Shown: positions 17,070 through 24,560 of the stretch, one piece after another | Numbering within the stretch: the stretch's first letter is position 1 | Layout: each line of letters starts with the position of its first letter | Source of the DNA: Bog-473 sp963755495 | GTDB lineage: Bacteria; Actinomycetota; Acidimicrobiia; Acidimicrobiales; RAAP-2 | Assembly: GCA_963755495.1 (NCBI GenBank) | Contig: CAVWJS010000012.1 | Span: forward strand, 186,001 to 250,000 | Length of the DNA stretch: 64,000 nucleotides | Direction: 5' to 3' | Made by a program: the position numbers and the translations under genes | The notes under the pieces: model-generated | What the model saw: only the letters and a program-made list of their open reading frames with translations | Database searches by the model: none | Told to the model about the DNA's origin: nothing

Positions 17070-17555
17070 GTGGTCGATTTCTCGGATCTTCGCATCACGC
17101 GCACAGCGACGGTGGCTGCGTCGCCAGAGACGCTTTTCGCCATCATCGCTGACGTAACCCGCATCGGTGAGTTGAGCCCGGTCTGCAAGACGGCCTGGTG
17201 GGACGAGGGGTCAGAGCCTGAGCAGGGCTCGGCACCACAACTTGGGGCCTGGTTCACAGGTCGCAACGAGATGGGCGGGCGCGATCCTTGGGAGCGCCAT
17301 TGCGAGATCGTTCTCGTCGAGCCGGGGCGAGCGCTCGGCTGGATTCCAGGTGGGCGCGACCAGGGAGTCGTCGAGTGGAGTTACCGGTTTCGGCCCGTTG
17401 CCAAGGGCACCGAAGTAGAAGAATCATGGCGGATGGTACGCGAGAGCGAACACATTATGGCCATGTCTGATGAGCAATTGAAGGCGTTGCTGTCGATGAC
17501 TGAAAGCGGTATCGAGACAACTTTGGCCAACTTGAAGACGATCGCGGAGGCATAG
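17070..17555 (+). CDS. SRPBCC (START-like) family protein
   Basis: A 161-residue helix-grip protein of the polyketide-cyclase/dehydrase group: ITRTATVAASPETLFAIIAD opens the cavity and a long C-terminal helix follows MSDEQLKALLSM. GGGGGAGG lies 7 nt before GTG 17070, which fixes the start. Such proteins bind hydrophobic ligands; no catalytic residue is evident. Confidence 0.82.
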   Translation: MVDFSDLRITRTATVAASPETLFAIIADVTRIGELSPVCKTAWWDEGSEPEQGSAPQLGAWFTGRNEMGGRDPWERHCEIVLVEPGRALGWIPGGRDQGVVEWSYRFRPVAKGTEVEESWRMVRESEHIMAMSDEQLKALLSMTESGIETTLANLKTIAEA

Positions 17556-17720
17556 CGCCCGCTCCGTAGTGGGCCACTCGGGGGTTGCCCTGCAGCGTCT
17601 CAACGTCTCGCCTGACCCCCCGCAACGGTCGCCCCTTTTGTACAATTGTCCGTTGTTTATTTCTTTTTTGGGGGGTCTTTGACCCTCTCAAATGTCACAA
17701 CCTCGTGCTGTAGTTGGCCT

Positions 17721-19070
17721 ATGGATCTCTTAGAAGACCTGGCTCAGGTCCTCGATCGCTTGGCGGAGTCGGACTTCTTCTCCTATGCGGACCCTGGCTC
17801 GATCATGGCCCTCGAGGGCGCCTCGGCCCGCTTGGACTGTGTGCTGAGTCACAAGGTGGCCAGTTTCGCCGAAGGGGGCGAATGGTCCGGCACGGGGGCG
17901 CAGAACGCGGCGGCGTGGCTTTCGACCATGTGTCATCTGCCTTTGGGGGAGGCCCGGGCTCAGGTGCGCCGGGGGGCGGCCCTGGTCTCCATGCCCTTGG
18001 TGAAAGAGGCCTTCGCCAAGGGTGCGATCACTCCGGCCCACGTTGACCGCTTGGTCAAGGCCCAGCGTGGTGCCACCCAGGCCGCAGAACGGGGCGAGGG
18101 CGTTGACCCCGAGGTATTCGCCCGCTGCGAGGCGGACCTGGTGCGCTCGGGCCAAGAGCTCAAGTTCGGTGCCTTCTGCGACGTGGTGTCCTATTTCAGC
18201 CAGATGGCCGATCCGGTGGGGGCCGAAGAGTCCGATATGGCCAAGGCGGCCCGTCGTGATGTCTCCTTGCACCAGAGCGTCTTTGGCATGTCTTTGGGGG
18301 CCATGACCCTTGATCCCTTCTCGGGGGCCATTGTGGGCACCGAGCTCGACCGGCTCGAAGCCCAGCTCTTTGAGGCCGACTCCGCCGCGGCCAAAGAGTC
18401 CCTCGGGCGCGAACCACGCCTCGATCAGCTTCCCCGCACCCGCGCCCAGCGGAGGGCCGATGCCTTGGTCGAGATGGCGGTGCGTTCTGCGGGAGCCAAA
18501 GAGGGTGATCGGCGTCCTGAGCCCCTCTTTACGATCCTGGTCGGTTACGAGACGCTCTATGGGCGCATCTGTCGGATCCAAGGAGGGCCCATTGTCTCGC
18601 CGGGATCTCTTTTGCCCTTCTTAGAGAAGGCCTCCTTCGAGCGCATTGTCTTTTCACCCCGCAACCGCATCGAGTGCTCGACCACGGCCCGGTTCTTCAC
18701 CGGAGCCACCAGGCGGGCCATCGAAGTCCGTGACCAGACCTGCACGCCACGACTTTTGTGAAGTCACAAGCCAAAAGTGCCAGATCGACCACATCGTGCC
18801 CTTCGCCCAAGGAGGCGAGAGCACCCCGGAGAACGGACGGGTCCTCTGTGGCTTTCACAACCGGCTGCGCAATCAGGGCAACCAGGACAACAGGGCAACC
18901 AGGGCAACCAGAACAACCAGGACAACCAGGGCAACCAGAACAACCAGGACAACCAGGGCAACCAGGGCAACCAGGGCGGGGGCCGAGATGGTGGAGATGA
19001 CGGAGACGGAGACGAAGACGGGGACGGAGACGAAGACGGGGAGGAGCCCTATGACGAGGATGATCCGTAA
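17721..19070 (+). pseudogene. DUF222/HNH endonuclease gene, frameshifted twice
   Basis: The first frame (ATG 17721 to TGA 18759-18761) encodes a DUF222 domain and the start of an HNH nuclease. An extra C at 18747-18748 breaks it just before the zinc/HNH part; after the shift it continues FCEVTSQKCQIDHIVPFA and LCGFHNRLR, the HNH core. A missing C near 18891 then restores the original frame for a tail of Asn-Gln-X repeats and an acidic run ending EEPYDEDDP. Undoing both single-base changes gives one continuous protein of about 449 residues. Real mutation and sequence error are both possible. Confidence 0.8.
18870..18975 (+). repeat. 9-bp repeats encoding Asn-Gln-X in the HNH gene tail
   Basis: About ten copies of AACCAGGGC, AACCAGAAC or AACCAGGAC run in tandem. 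In the native frame they encode NQG, NQN and NQD. One copy lacks a C near 18891, which marks the second frame break of this gene. Confidence 0.85.
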
Positions 19071-19118
19071 GAGCACATCAGCAGCCAGGGTCGCGGTGAC
19101 TTCTTGATTTCGCCTCGT

Positions 19119-19153
19119 AGTGGCGCGCTCGGCGCTGCCCGAGCGAAGCCACT
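19119..19153. terminator. Nested hairpin between convergent genes
   Basis: AGTGGC pairs with GCCACT and, inside, GCTCGG pairs with CCGAGC around a 6-nt loop. It sits between the HNH gene and the convergent LLM gene and could end both transcripts. No T-tract follows. Confidence 0.55.
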
Positions 19154-19237
19154 TGAACTACCGCAGAGCGAGTGACCTTCGGCGCGTCCAGGCAGACGTC
19201 GTTCCGGCTCCGCCTCAGAGGGAAAATCCGCGCCGGC

Positions 19238-20242
19238 TCAAGAAGGCGGCGTAAGCCCCCAGCGCTCGGCCACCAACGTGAGCGATCTAACACGAGCTTC
19301 GTAAGAGTGCACCCGGGTCGAGAGCATGATCTCGTCTGCTGTAGTTCGCCGTTGCAGTTGCATCAAGCCCTCGAACACCGTTTCCGGGTCGCCGACCAGG
19401 TGGCTCGACGTGGCTTCTTCCACGATGGCCCTTTCGCCGGGAGTGAACTGATATGCCTCGGCTTCTTCAGGGGAGGGGAGGAGACCTAGACGGCCTGTAC
19501 GAAGTTGGAGGATGCTCAACGCTGAGGACCCGGCGTGCCACCTCGCTTCCTCCAGGCTCGGTGCGCAAAGCACGGTGACGGCGACCATGGCCCGAGGCTC
19601 GCTGTGGAGAATGGAGGGGCGGAAATTGGACCGATATGTCTCGAGCGCCGCATCGAGGAGCTTGGGCGCGAAGTGGTAGGCGAAGGAGAACGGGAGGCCG
19701 ATCATCCCCGCCAACTGGGCGCTAAAGAGCGATGAACCGAGCAGCCAAATTTCAGGCAGATAGCCGCTGCCGGGCACGGCTGACGGCACGACGGGGGGTC
19801 CCTCGTTGGGAAGGAGATACCTGATGAGTTCGATCACATCGTCGGGGAACGTGTCGGCATTCAAGTCTGGGGATCGTCGAAGGGCACGGGCGGTGACCTG
19901 ATCCGTCCCGGGCGCCCGGCCCAACCCCAAGTCGATCCGGCCTGGATGCAGAGCCTCCAGTGTTGCGAACTGCTCTGCCACCACGAGAGGTGCATGGTTG
20001 GGAAGCATGACCCCGCCCGAGCCGACGCGCAGCGTCGAGGTCGCGCCGGCCAGATGGGCAATGAGCACGGCCGGCGCAGAGCTGGCCACTGCAGGCATGC
20101 CATGGTGCTCGGCTACCCAGAGGCGGTTGTACCCCAGACGCTCCACCACGCTTGCCATCGTGATCGTCTCACGCAACGCCTGGGAAGGAGTTGATCCCGT
20201 AGCCACGGTGGCGAGATCAAGTACGGACAAAGGGACGACCAT
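19238..20242 (-). CDS. LLM-class (luciferase-like) flavin/F420-dependent oxidoreductase
   Basis: A 334-residue luciferase-like barrel. LSVLDLATVATGSTPSQAL at the start, WVAEHHGMP near 50, LRVGSGGVMLPNHAPL near 85 and GRIDLGLGRAPGTD near 115 are hallmarks of the MsnO8/Alkanal-monooxygenase-like subgroup. FMN or F420 may be the cofactor. ATG 20242 is chosen because homology begins there; the frame extends upstream through low-complexity sequence. No clear ribosome site is seen, so a leaderless transcript is possible. Confidence 0.85.
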   Translation of the reverse strand: MVVPLSVLDLATVATGSTPSQALRETITMASVVERLGYNRLWVAEHHGMPAVASSAPAVLIAHLAGATSTLRVGSGGVMLPNHAPLVVAEQFATLEALHPGRIDLGLGRAPGTDQVTARALRRSPDLNADTFPDDVIELIRYLLPNEGPPVVPSAVPGSGYLPEIWLLGSSLFSAQLAGMIGLPFSFAYHFAPKLLDAALETYRSNFRPSILHSEPRAMVAVTVLCAPSLEEARWHAGSSALSILQLRTGRLGLLPSPEEAEAYQFTPGERAIVEEATSSHLVGDPETVFEGLMQLQRRTTADEIMLSTRVHSYEARVRSLTLVAERWGLTPPS

Positions 20243-20354
20243 GCCTAGTGCAACACCACAACCTGGCCTTCCCTTCCATCGCCTTCCCTGTCCCTGCCTC
20301 CTTCGCCGCGTCACTTCCCTTCCCTTCGTCGGGAGCGCCAAGGCGCCGGCGCTC

Positions 20355-20392
20355 CGTCCCGTCCCGCCCCGTCCCGTCCCGTCTCGTGACTG
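20355..20392. repeat. CCCGT pentanucleotide repeats
   Basis: About seven imperfect copies of CCCGT lie in the divergent spacer between the LLM and arsR-type genes. Confidence 0.8.
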
Positions 20393-20422
20393 CGTGGCCG
20401 GGCCAGGCCGCCGGAATCTTGG

Positions 20423-20449
20423 TAATATATCTACGTGGTTACGCAGATA
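20423..20449 (+). promoter_or_regulatory. ArsR-type operator and -10 element over the regulator start
   Basis: TATCTACGT (20428-20436), a 4-nt spacer and ACGCAGATA (20441-20449) form an inverted repeat matching at 8 of 9 positions and spanning the GTG at 20435. TAATAT at 20423-20428 is a good -10, placing transcription start close to the GTG, so the mRNA may be leaderless. Binding of the regulator here would block its own transcription and the downstream exporter. Confidence 0.6.
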
Positions 20450-20815
20450 GAGAAGATTCCGTCCGAAGACGAGATCCGATCTGCCGTAGGCATGTTGAAA
20501 CTGCTTGGGGATGAGACGCGCTTGCGCATCATCTGGGCACTCCTCGACGGGGAGCACTCTGTGAACGAGTTGGCTGAACTCGTTGGGGCGCAGGCCGCCG
20601 GCGTTTCACAGCACCTGGCCAAGCTGCGACTGGCCCGCCTCGTCCGGACTCGCCGGGACGGCACCCGGATCTTCTATGTGGCGGACGATGCCCATGTCCG
20701 ACGGCTCGTCGAAGAGGTGTTGTCGCACGCGGACCATGTCACGCGGTCCTTCCCCCCGGGTTCAGGAACGGTCACAACCGAGGCGATCGGGGGTTCACGT
20801 GTCTCTCAAGCCTGA
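20435..20815 (+). CDS. ArsR/SmtB-family metal-sensing repressor
   Basis: A 126-residue winged helix: LKLLGDETRLRII is helix 1-2 and GVSQHLAKLRLARLV the recognition region. The alpha-5 metal site is complete, with Asp85-x-His87, ten residues, then His98-x-x-His101, the zinc/cobalt/nickel site of the SmtB/CzrA/KmtR group; no Cys-based arsenic site is present. The gene overlaps the metal exporter by 17 nt, so it very likely derepresses that exporter when metal binds. Confidence 0.88.
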   Translation: MVTQIEKIPSEDEIRSAVGMLKLLGDETRLRIIWALLDGEHSVNELAELVGAQAAGVSQHLAKLRLARLVRTRRDGTRIFYVADDAHVRRLVEEVLSHADHVTRSFPPGSGTVTTEAIGGSRVSQA

Positions 20816-21872
20816 GTCCGGAGATGAGCCTGGTCACAACCACGGGCACGACGACCACACCACTCACCATGACCACGCCACCCACAAGGGGCACGACGAC
20901 CACGCCACTCACGACGACCACGCCACTCACCGCGACCACTCCACACACCGCGACCACTCCACACACAACAACCACACTCACGCCGTCACATCGGAGTCCG
21001 ACCATCGATACTTGACAGTCACCCTTTCACTCCTCGTCACCTTCATGGTGTTCGAGGTAGTGACTGCGTTGGTGTCGCGCTCCCTGGCCTTGTTGGCCGA
21101 TGCTGGACACATGCTGGCCGACGTTGGGGCGATCGCAGGTTCGCTGGTCGCACTGCGCCTTGCGGCGCGGCCCGAAACGGGTTCGCACACATTCGGCATG
21201 AAACGAGCGGAGATTCTCGCGGCCGCCGGCAACGGCCTCACGCTTGTCATCGTGTCGGCACTCGTGTCCTTCGAGGCCATCGAACGGTTGGTGCATCCCG
21301 CTTCGATCCATGGCGTGGTGTTGATCGTGGTGGCGTCGATCGGCGTCGCGGTGAACCTTTTCGCCACCCTCACGTTATCCAAGGCAAATCGACGCTCACT
21401 GAATGTCGAGGGTGCGTATCGCCACATCCTGACCGACCTCTACGGATTCATCGGCACGGTTGTCGCGGGCATCGTGATCGTCGCCACGGGATTCGTCCGG
21501 GCCGACTCCATCGCGTCGCTCATCGTCGTCGGCCTCATGCTCAAGGCTGCCCTGGGGCTTCTGCGACCCGCACTTCGGATCCTGCTGGAGGCCACGCCTG
21601 ACGACATCGACCTGGACGAGGTGCGCCGCCACCTCCTCGAACTGCCCGAAGTGGCCTCCGTGCACGACCTACACGTCTGGACTCTCACTTCTTCGTTGCC
21701 GATCCTCACGGCGCACGTCGTTGTCACCGACGACTGCATCCAGCAGGGAGAAGTCGGCCGCGTGCTCGACCACCTCCAAGGTTGCTTGGCCGGACACTTC
21801 GACGTGGAGCACTCGACCCTCCAACTCGAAGCCATAGGTCACATCGATCATGAGATGGGCGGACACGCGTAG
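20799..21872 (+). CDS. Cation diffusion facilitator (CDF) metal exporter with His-rich N-terminus
   Basis: A 357-residue CDF protein. Residues 13-69 carry more than 20 His in HDDHAT/THRDHS repeats. The transport site is Asp101-x-x-His104 and Asp108 (DAGHMLAD) plus His209 and Asp213 (HILTD), the ZnT-like DH-HD set that favours zinc or cobalt. Six membrane segments are followed by a cytoplasmic domain with VHDLHVW. GTG 20799 is preceded by GGGGG and lies inside the regulator gene. It exports Zn2+ or a similar ion by proton exchange. Confidence 0.92.
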   Translation: MSLKPESGDEPGHNHGHDDHTTHHDHATHKGHDDHATHDDHATHRDHSTHRDHSTHNNHTHAVTSESDHRYLTVTLSLLVTFMVFEVVTALVSRSLALLADAGHMLADVGAIAGSLVALRLAARPETGSHTFGMKRAEILAAAGNGLTLVIVSALVSFEAIERLVHPASIHGVVLIVVASIGVAVNLFATLTLSKANRRSLNVEGAYRHILTDLYGFIGTVVAGIVIVATGFVRADSIASLIVVGLMLKAALGLLRPALRILLEATPDDIDLDEVRRHLLELPEVASVHDLHVWTLTSSLPILTAHVVVTDDCIQQGEVGRVLDHLQGCLAGHFDVEHSTLQLEAIGHIDHEMGGHA

Positions 21873-21924
21873 AGTCCCGGCTCATGAGCCGGCCAAAGGG
21901 GCCGAGGACCCAAGAACCCCACGC

Positions 21925-23172
21925 CTACTGCGGAGGAGGTTCGAGTGCCGCGACCAGTTCGACGTGCTCGGTCATAGGAAAGATGTCGAACGCGCGGAGG
22001 GAGGAGAGCTCCCACCCGACGTCGAGCAGCACTCGGATGTCCCGGCTGAACGATGAAGGGTCACAGGACACGTAGACCAAGCGCCGCAACGTTGCGACGT
22101 GACCGTGCAGTGCGGCCATGACCTCCTTGCCAGCTCCTTCTCGTGCTGGATCGAGCACGACCAGGTCGGGAAGACCGATCCCCTGCTCGACCAGGCTCGT
22201 GGTGACGGAGGCCTGTTTGACACGTAATTGCGGCAGACCCTTCCCGTTGTACTCCGCATCGGCGCAAGCCCGGCGATCACGCTCGACGGCCAGAACCGAT
22301 CCGCCGGGTCCTACCTCGTGCGCGATCGCCACCGAGAAGAGTCCAGCTCCCGCATAAAGGTCGACTACGTCATCTCCGGGCGCAGCCCCGAGCACCATGC
22401 GTACAGCATTGGTCAGCGCATCGGCCGCGCCGACATGCACTTGCCAGAACACGCCGTTCGAAATGCGGAATGTGACGTTGGCCACCTTCGTGCGGACCGC
22501 ACCTGAGCGTTGCTGCGCCCGTCCGTTGATCACCAGTCGCGCCGGGAGCTCAGGCAACTGTGGTTTGTTCTTTCCCGCCACTTCGACCGAGATAAGCGAT
22601 TCGCCGGTATCGGGCGCCACAATCACCTCGAGCTCGCTCACCCCCCGCCATGACGAAGCAAATGTTCCGGTCTCCATCACCTCATCGCACGAAATGGGGC
22701 AATGATCAATCAACTCGAGTTGGTGCGAGCGGTGATGGCGGAAACCGACGCGTCCAGACTGGTCCACCGCGAGCCGGACCCGCGTGCGCCAGCCCAGTCC
22801 ATTGTTGTCCCCCCGTACCGCCTCGACATGGACGTCGGAGGAGATGCCCGCCACGCGTAAGAGTTGGTCTTCCACGCGGGCTGCCTTGAGCGCTCTTTGG
22901 GCCTCCAATGAGATGTGTTGAAAGTCGCAACCACCACAACGATCCGGTCCGGCGAACGGACACGGTGGCGTCACCCGGTCCGGTGAAGGGCGCACCACCT
23001 CGACGGCATCCGCCCGCATGAATGACGAGGTCGTCGACGTCACCCGTGCGATGACGCGTTCGCCGGGGAGACAATGCCGGACGAAGACGACGCGCCCATC
23101 GGGCGCACGGCCCACGCATCCACCACCGCCGGCGATTTCGCCCACATCGAGCTCGAGTAGCTCTGCGGTCAC
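21925..23172 (-). CDS. TrmA/RlmCD-family RNA m5U methyltransferase
   Basis: A 415-residue protein with an N-terminal TRAM domain (about 1-60), iron-sulfur ligands Cys71, Cys79, Cys82 and a fourth Cys in IDHCPIS (about 158), SAM motif DLYAGAGLFS and catalytic Cys in YVSCDPSSF; the base Glu is in MTEHVELVA. The arrangement matches 23S rRNA/tRNA uridine-5 methyltransferases. It starts at GTG 23172, directly abutting the divergent PhoU region. Confidence 0.9.
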   Translation of the reverse strand: MTAELLELDVGEIAGGGGCVGRAPDGRVVFVRHCLPGERVIARVTSTTSSFMRADAVEVVRPSPDRVTPPCPFAGPDRCGGCDFQHISLEAQRALKAARVEDQLLRVAGISSDVHVEAVRGDNNGLGWRTRVRLAVDQSGRVGFRHHRSHQLELIDHCPISCDEVMETGTFASSWRGVSELEVIVAPDTGESLISVEVAGKNKPQLPELPARLVINGRAQQRSGAVRTKVANVTFRISNGVFWQVHVGAADALTNAVRMVLGAAPGDDVVDLYAGAGLFSVAIAHEVGPGGSVLAVERDRRACADAEYNGKGLPQLRVKQASVTTSLVEQGIGLPDLVVLDPAREGAGKEVMAALHGHVATLRRLVYVSCDPSSFSRDIRVLLDVGWELSSLRAFDIFPMTEHVELVAALEPPPQ

Positions 23173-23244
23173 GTGCGCACACTAGGGGAGTGGGACCACC
23201 GTGGCGGGAATTGGCTTGCCAAAGGGCGGTTATCGTTGGTCACC

Positions 23245-23868
23245 GTGTATGCCGGTCTCTCCGACAGTGTGAATATCGACTTTCGCATGACACAGCTCTT
23301 TGCCCTGGTTTCCGAGGCACTGGCGGGCGCTACCGATGCCTTGCTCGGCAACGACTCTGCTCGTGGACTGAAGGTGGTCGAGGGCGATCAGTCGGTTGAT
23401 GAATTGACGGCCGAGGTGGAACTCATGGTCTGGAGGCAGATCGACGACGAGTCCACTCCCGGGGCTACCTTGCGCCATCTGGTGGGCGTCCTACTGATCG
23501 TGCCTGAACTGGAGCGCTCGGGTGATCTGGCGGAGCACATCGCGCAACGTGCGGTGACCAACCTCGGTTTCAAGATGAGCCCGTTGAGCCGGGGCATCAT
23601 CCAACGGATGGCTGAGGTCGCCCTCGAGATGTGGCGTGACGCCGCCGATGCGTACGGTGACCGTGCCGCAAAGGGGGACGCGCTGTCCGAAGCGGACGAG
23701 GAGATCGATATCCTTCATGAGCGGCTCACGGGCGAGATCGCCGCGGGGTCGATGCCGACGGCTATCGGGGCGCAGGTCACGCTCCTGGGTCGCTTCTACG
23801 AACGGCTCGGTGATCATGCCGTGAACTTGGCCCGCCGGATCGAAATGCTGCAGCGTCCGTTGGATTGA
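23245..23868 (+). CDS. phoU: PhoU-like phosphate signalling protein
   Basis: An all-helical protein of about 207 residues with the two PhoU repeats. ERSGDLAEHIAQRA and ERLGDHAVNLARRI are the metal-binding E/DxxxD signatures at equivalent places in each half. The frame is open from 23173, but the spacer to the divergent methyltransferase must hold promoters, so GTG 23245 (or TTG 23236) is likelier. It would link the Pst transporter to a PhoR-type kinase; neither is in this window. Confidence 0.85.
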   Translation: MYAGLSDSVNIDFRMTQLFALVSEALAGATDALLGNDSARGLKVVEGDQSVDELTAEVELMVWRQIDDESTPGATLRHLVGVLLIVPELERSGDLAEHIAQRAVTNLGFKMSPLSRGIIQRMAEVALEMWRDAADAYGDRAAKGDALSEADEEIDILHERLTGEIAAGSMPTAIGAQVTLLGRFYERLGDHAVNLARRIEMLQRPLD

Positions 23869-23893
23869 GGTCCCCGGTGCCACAATCTGTGGG

Positions 23894-24286
23894 GTGACCC
23901 AACGACACCGAGTCTCGTCAGGTTCTCCGTTCGAGCCCACCATTGGATTCAGCCGTGCCCTGAGGGTGGGGGATCGGGTTTGGGTCTCGGGGACGGGGCC
24001 GGTCTGGGTCGATGGAGGGTGCCCCGAAGACGCTGGGCTGCAGACCCGACGGTGCTTCGACATCATTGTGGCCGCGTTGGCGGAAGCCGGCGCGACGCTC
24101 GACGATGTCGTGCGGACGCGCATGTTCCTGACGTCCGCCGGTGACGCCGAGGCTGTGTCGGCCGTGCATGGGGAGCTGTTCTCGAGGGTTCGTCCCGCGG
24201 CGACGATGGTCGTGGTGGCGGCACTGCTCGATCCGCGTTGGAAGATCGAGATCGAAGTGGACGCGCTCATCCGCTCCGAACGCTGA
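23894..24286 (+). CDS. RidA/YjgF-family imine deaminase
   Basis: A 130-residue RidA-fold protein. RVWVSGTGPVW near 27-37 and a conserved Arg in VVRTRMFLT (about 75) suit 2-aminoacrylate/imine hydrolysis, although the usual C-terminal Glu motif is changed (VDALI). It starts at GTG 23894, 25 nt after phoU, and may be cotranscribed. Confidence 0.82.
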   Translation: MTQRHRVSSGSPFEPTIGFSRALRVGDRVWVSGTGPVWVDGGCPEDAGLQTRRCFDIIVAALAEAGATLDDVVRTRMFLTSAGDAEAVSAVHGELFSRVRPAATMVVVAALLDPRWKIEIEVDALIRSER

Positions 24287-24345
24287 CTGACTGGCGGCGG
24301 CGGCGACGACGACTGGTGGCCTCGCCCGCCCGCCCGCCCGCCCGT

Positions 24346-24460
24346 CCTGCCCCCTGCCCCCTGCCCCCTGCCCCCTGCCCCCTGCCCCCTGCCCCCTGCC
24401 CCCTGCCCCCTGCCCCCTGCCCCCTGCCGGCTACCCGGCTACCCGGCTACCCGGCTACCC
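24346..24460. repeat. Heptamer microsatellite CTGCCCC and GGCTACCC repeats
   Basis: About twelve uninterrupted copies of a CTGCCCC heptamer are followed by four copies of GGCTACCC; a short CCCG run precedes them. The whole 24287-24560 spacer between ridA-like and acyl-CoA dehydrogenase genes contains nothing else I can identify besides the latter's ribosome site. Confidence 0.95.
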
Positions 24461-24560
24461 CCCGGCAGCGCCCACCCGGCCCGGCCGCAGGGCCTTGACT
24501 TGGGCTACCCGCACATCCCCTCTAATGTCACGCGGTATCCACCTCGAGGGGGGCGTCATC

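Noticed and set aside
20772..21005. Val-rich minus-strand reading frame
   Set aside because: It is the complement of the His-rich repeats of the CDF exporter.
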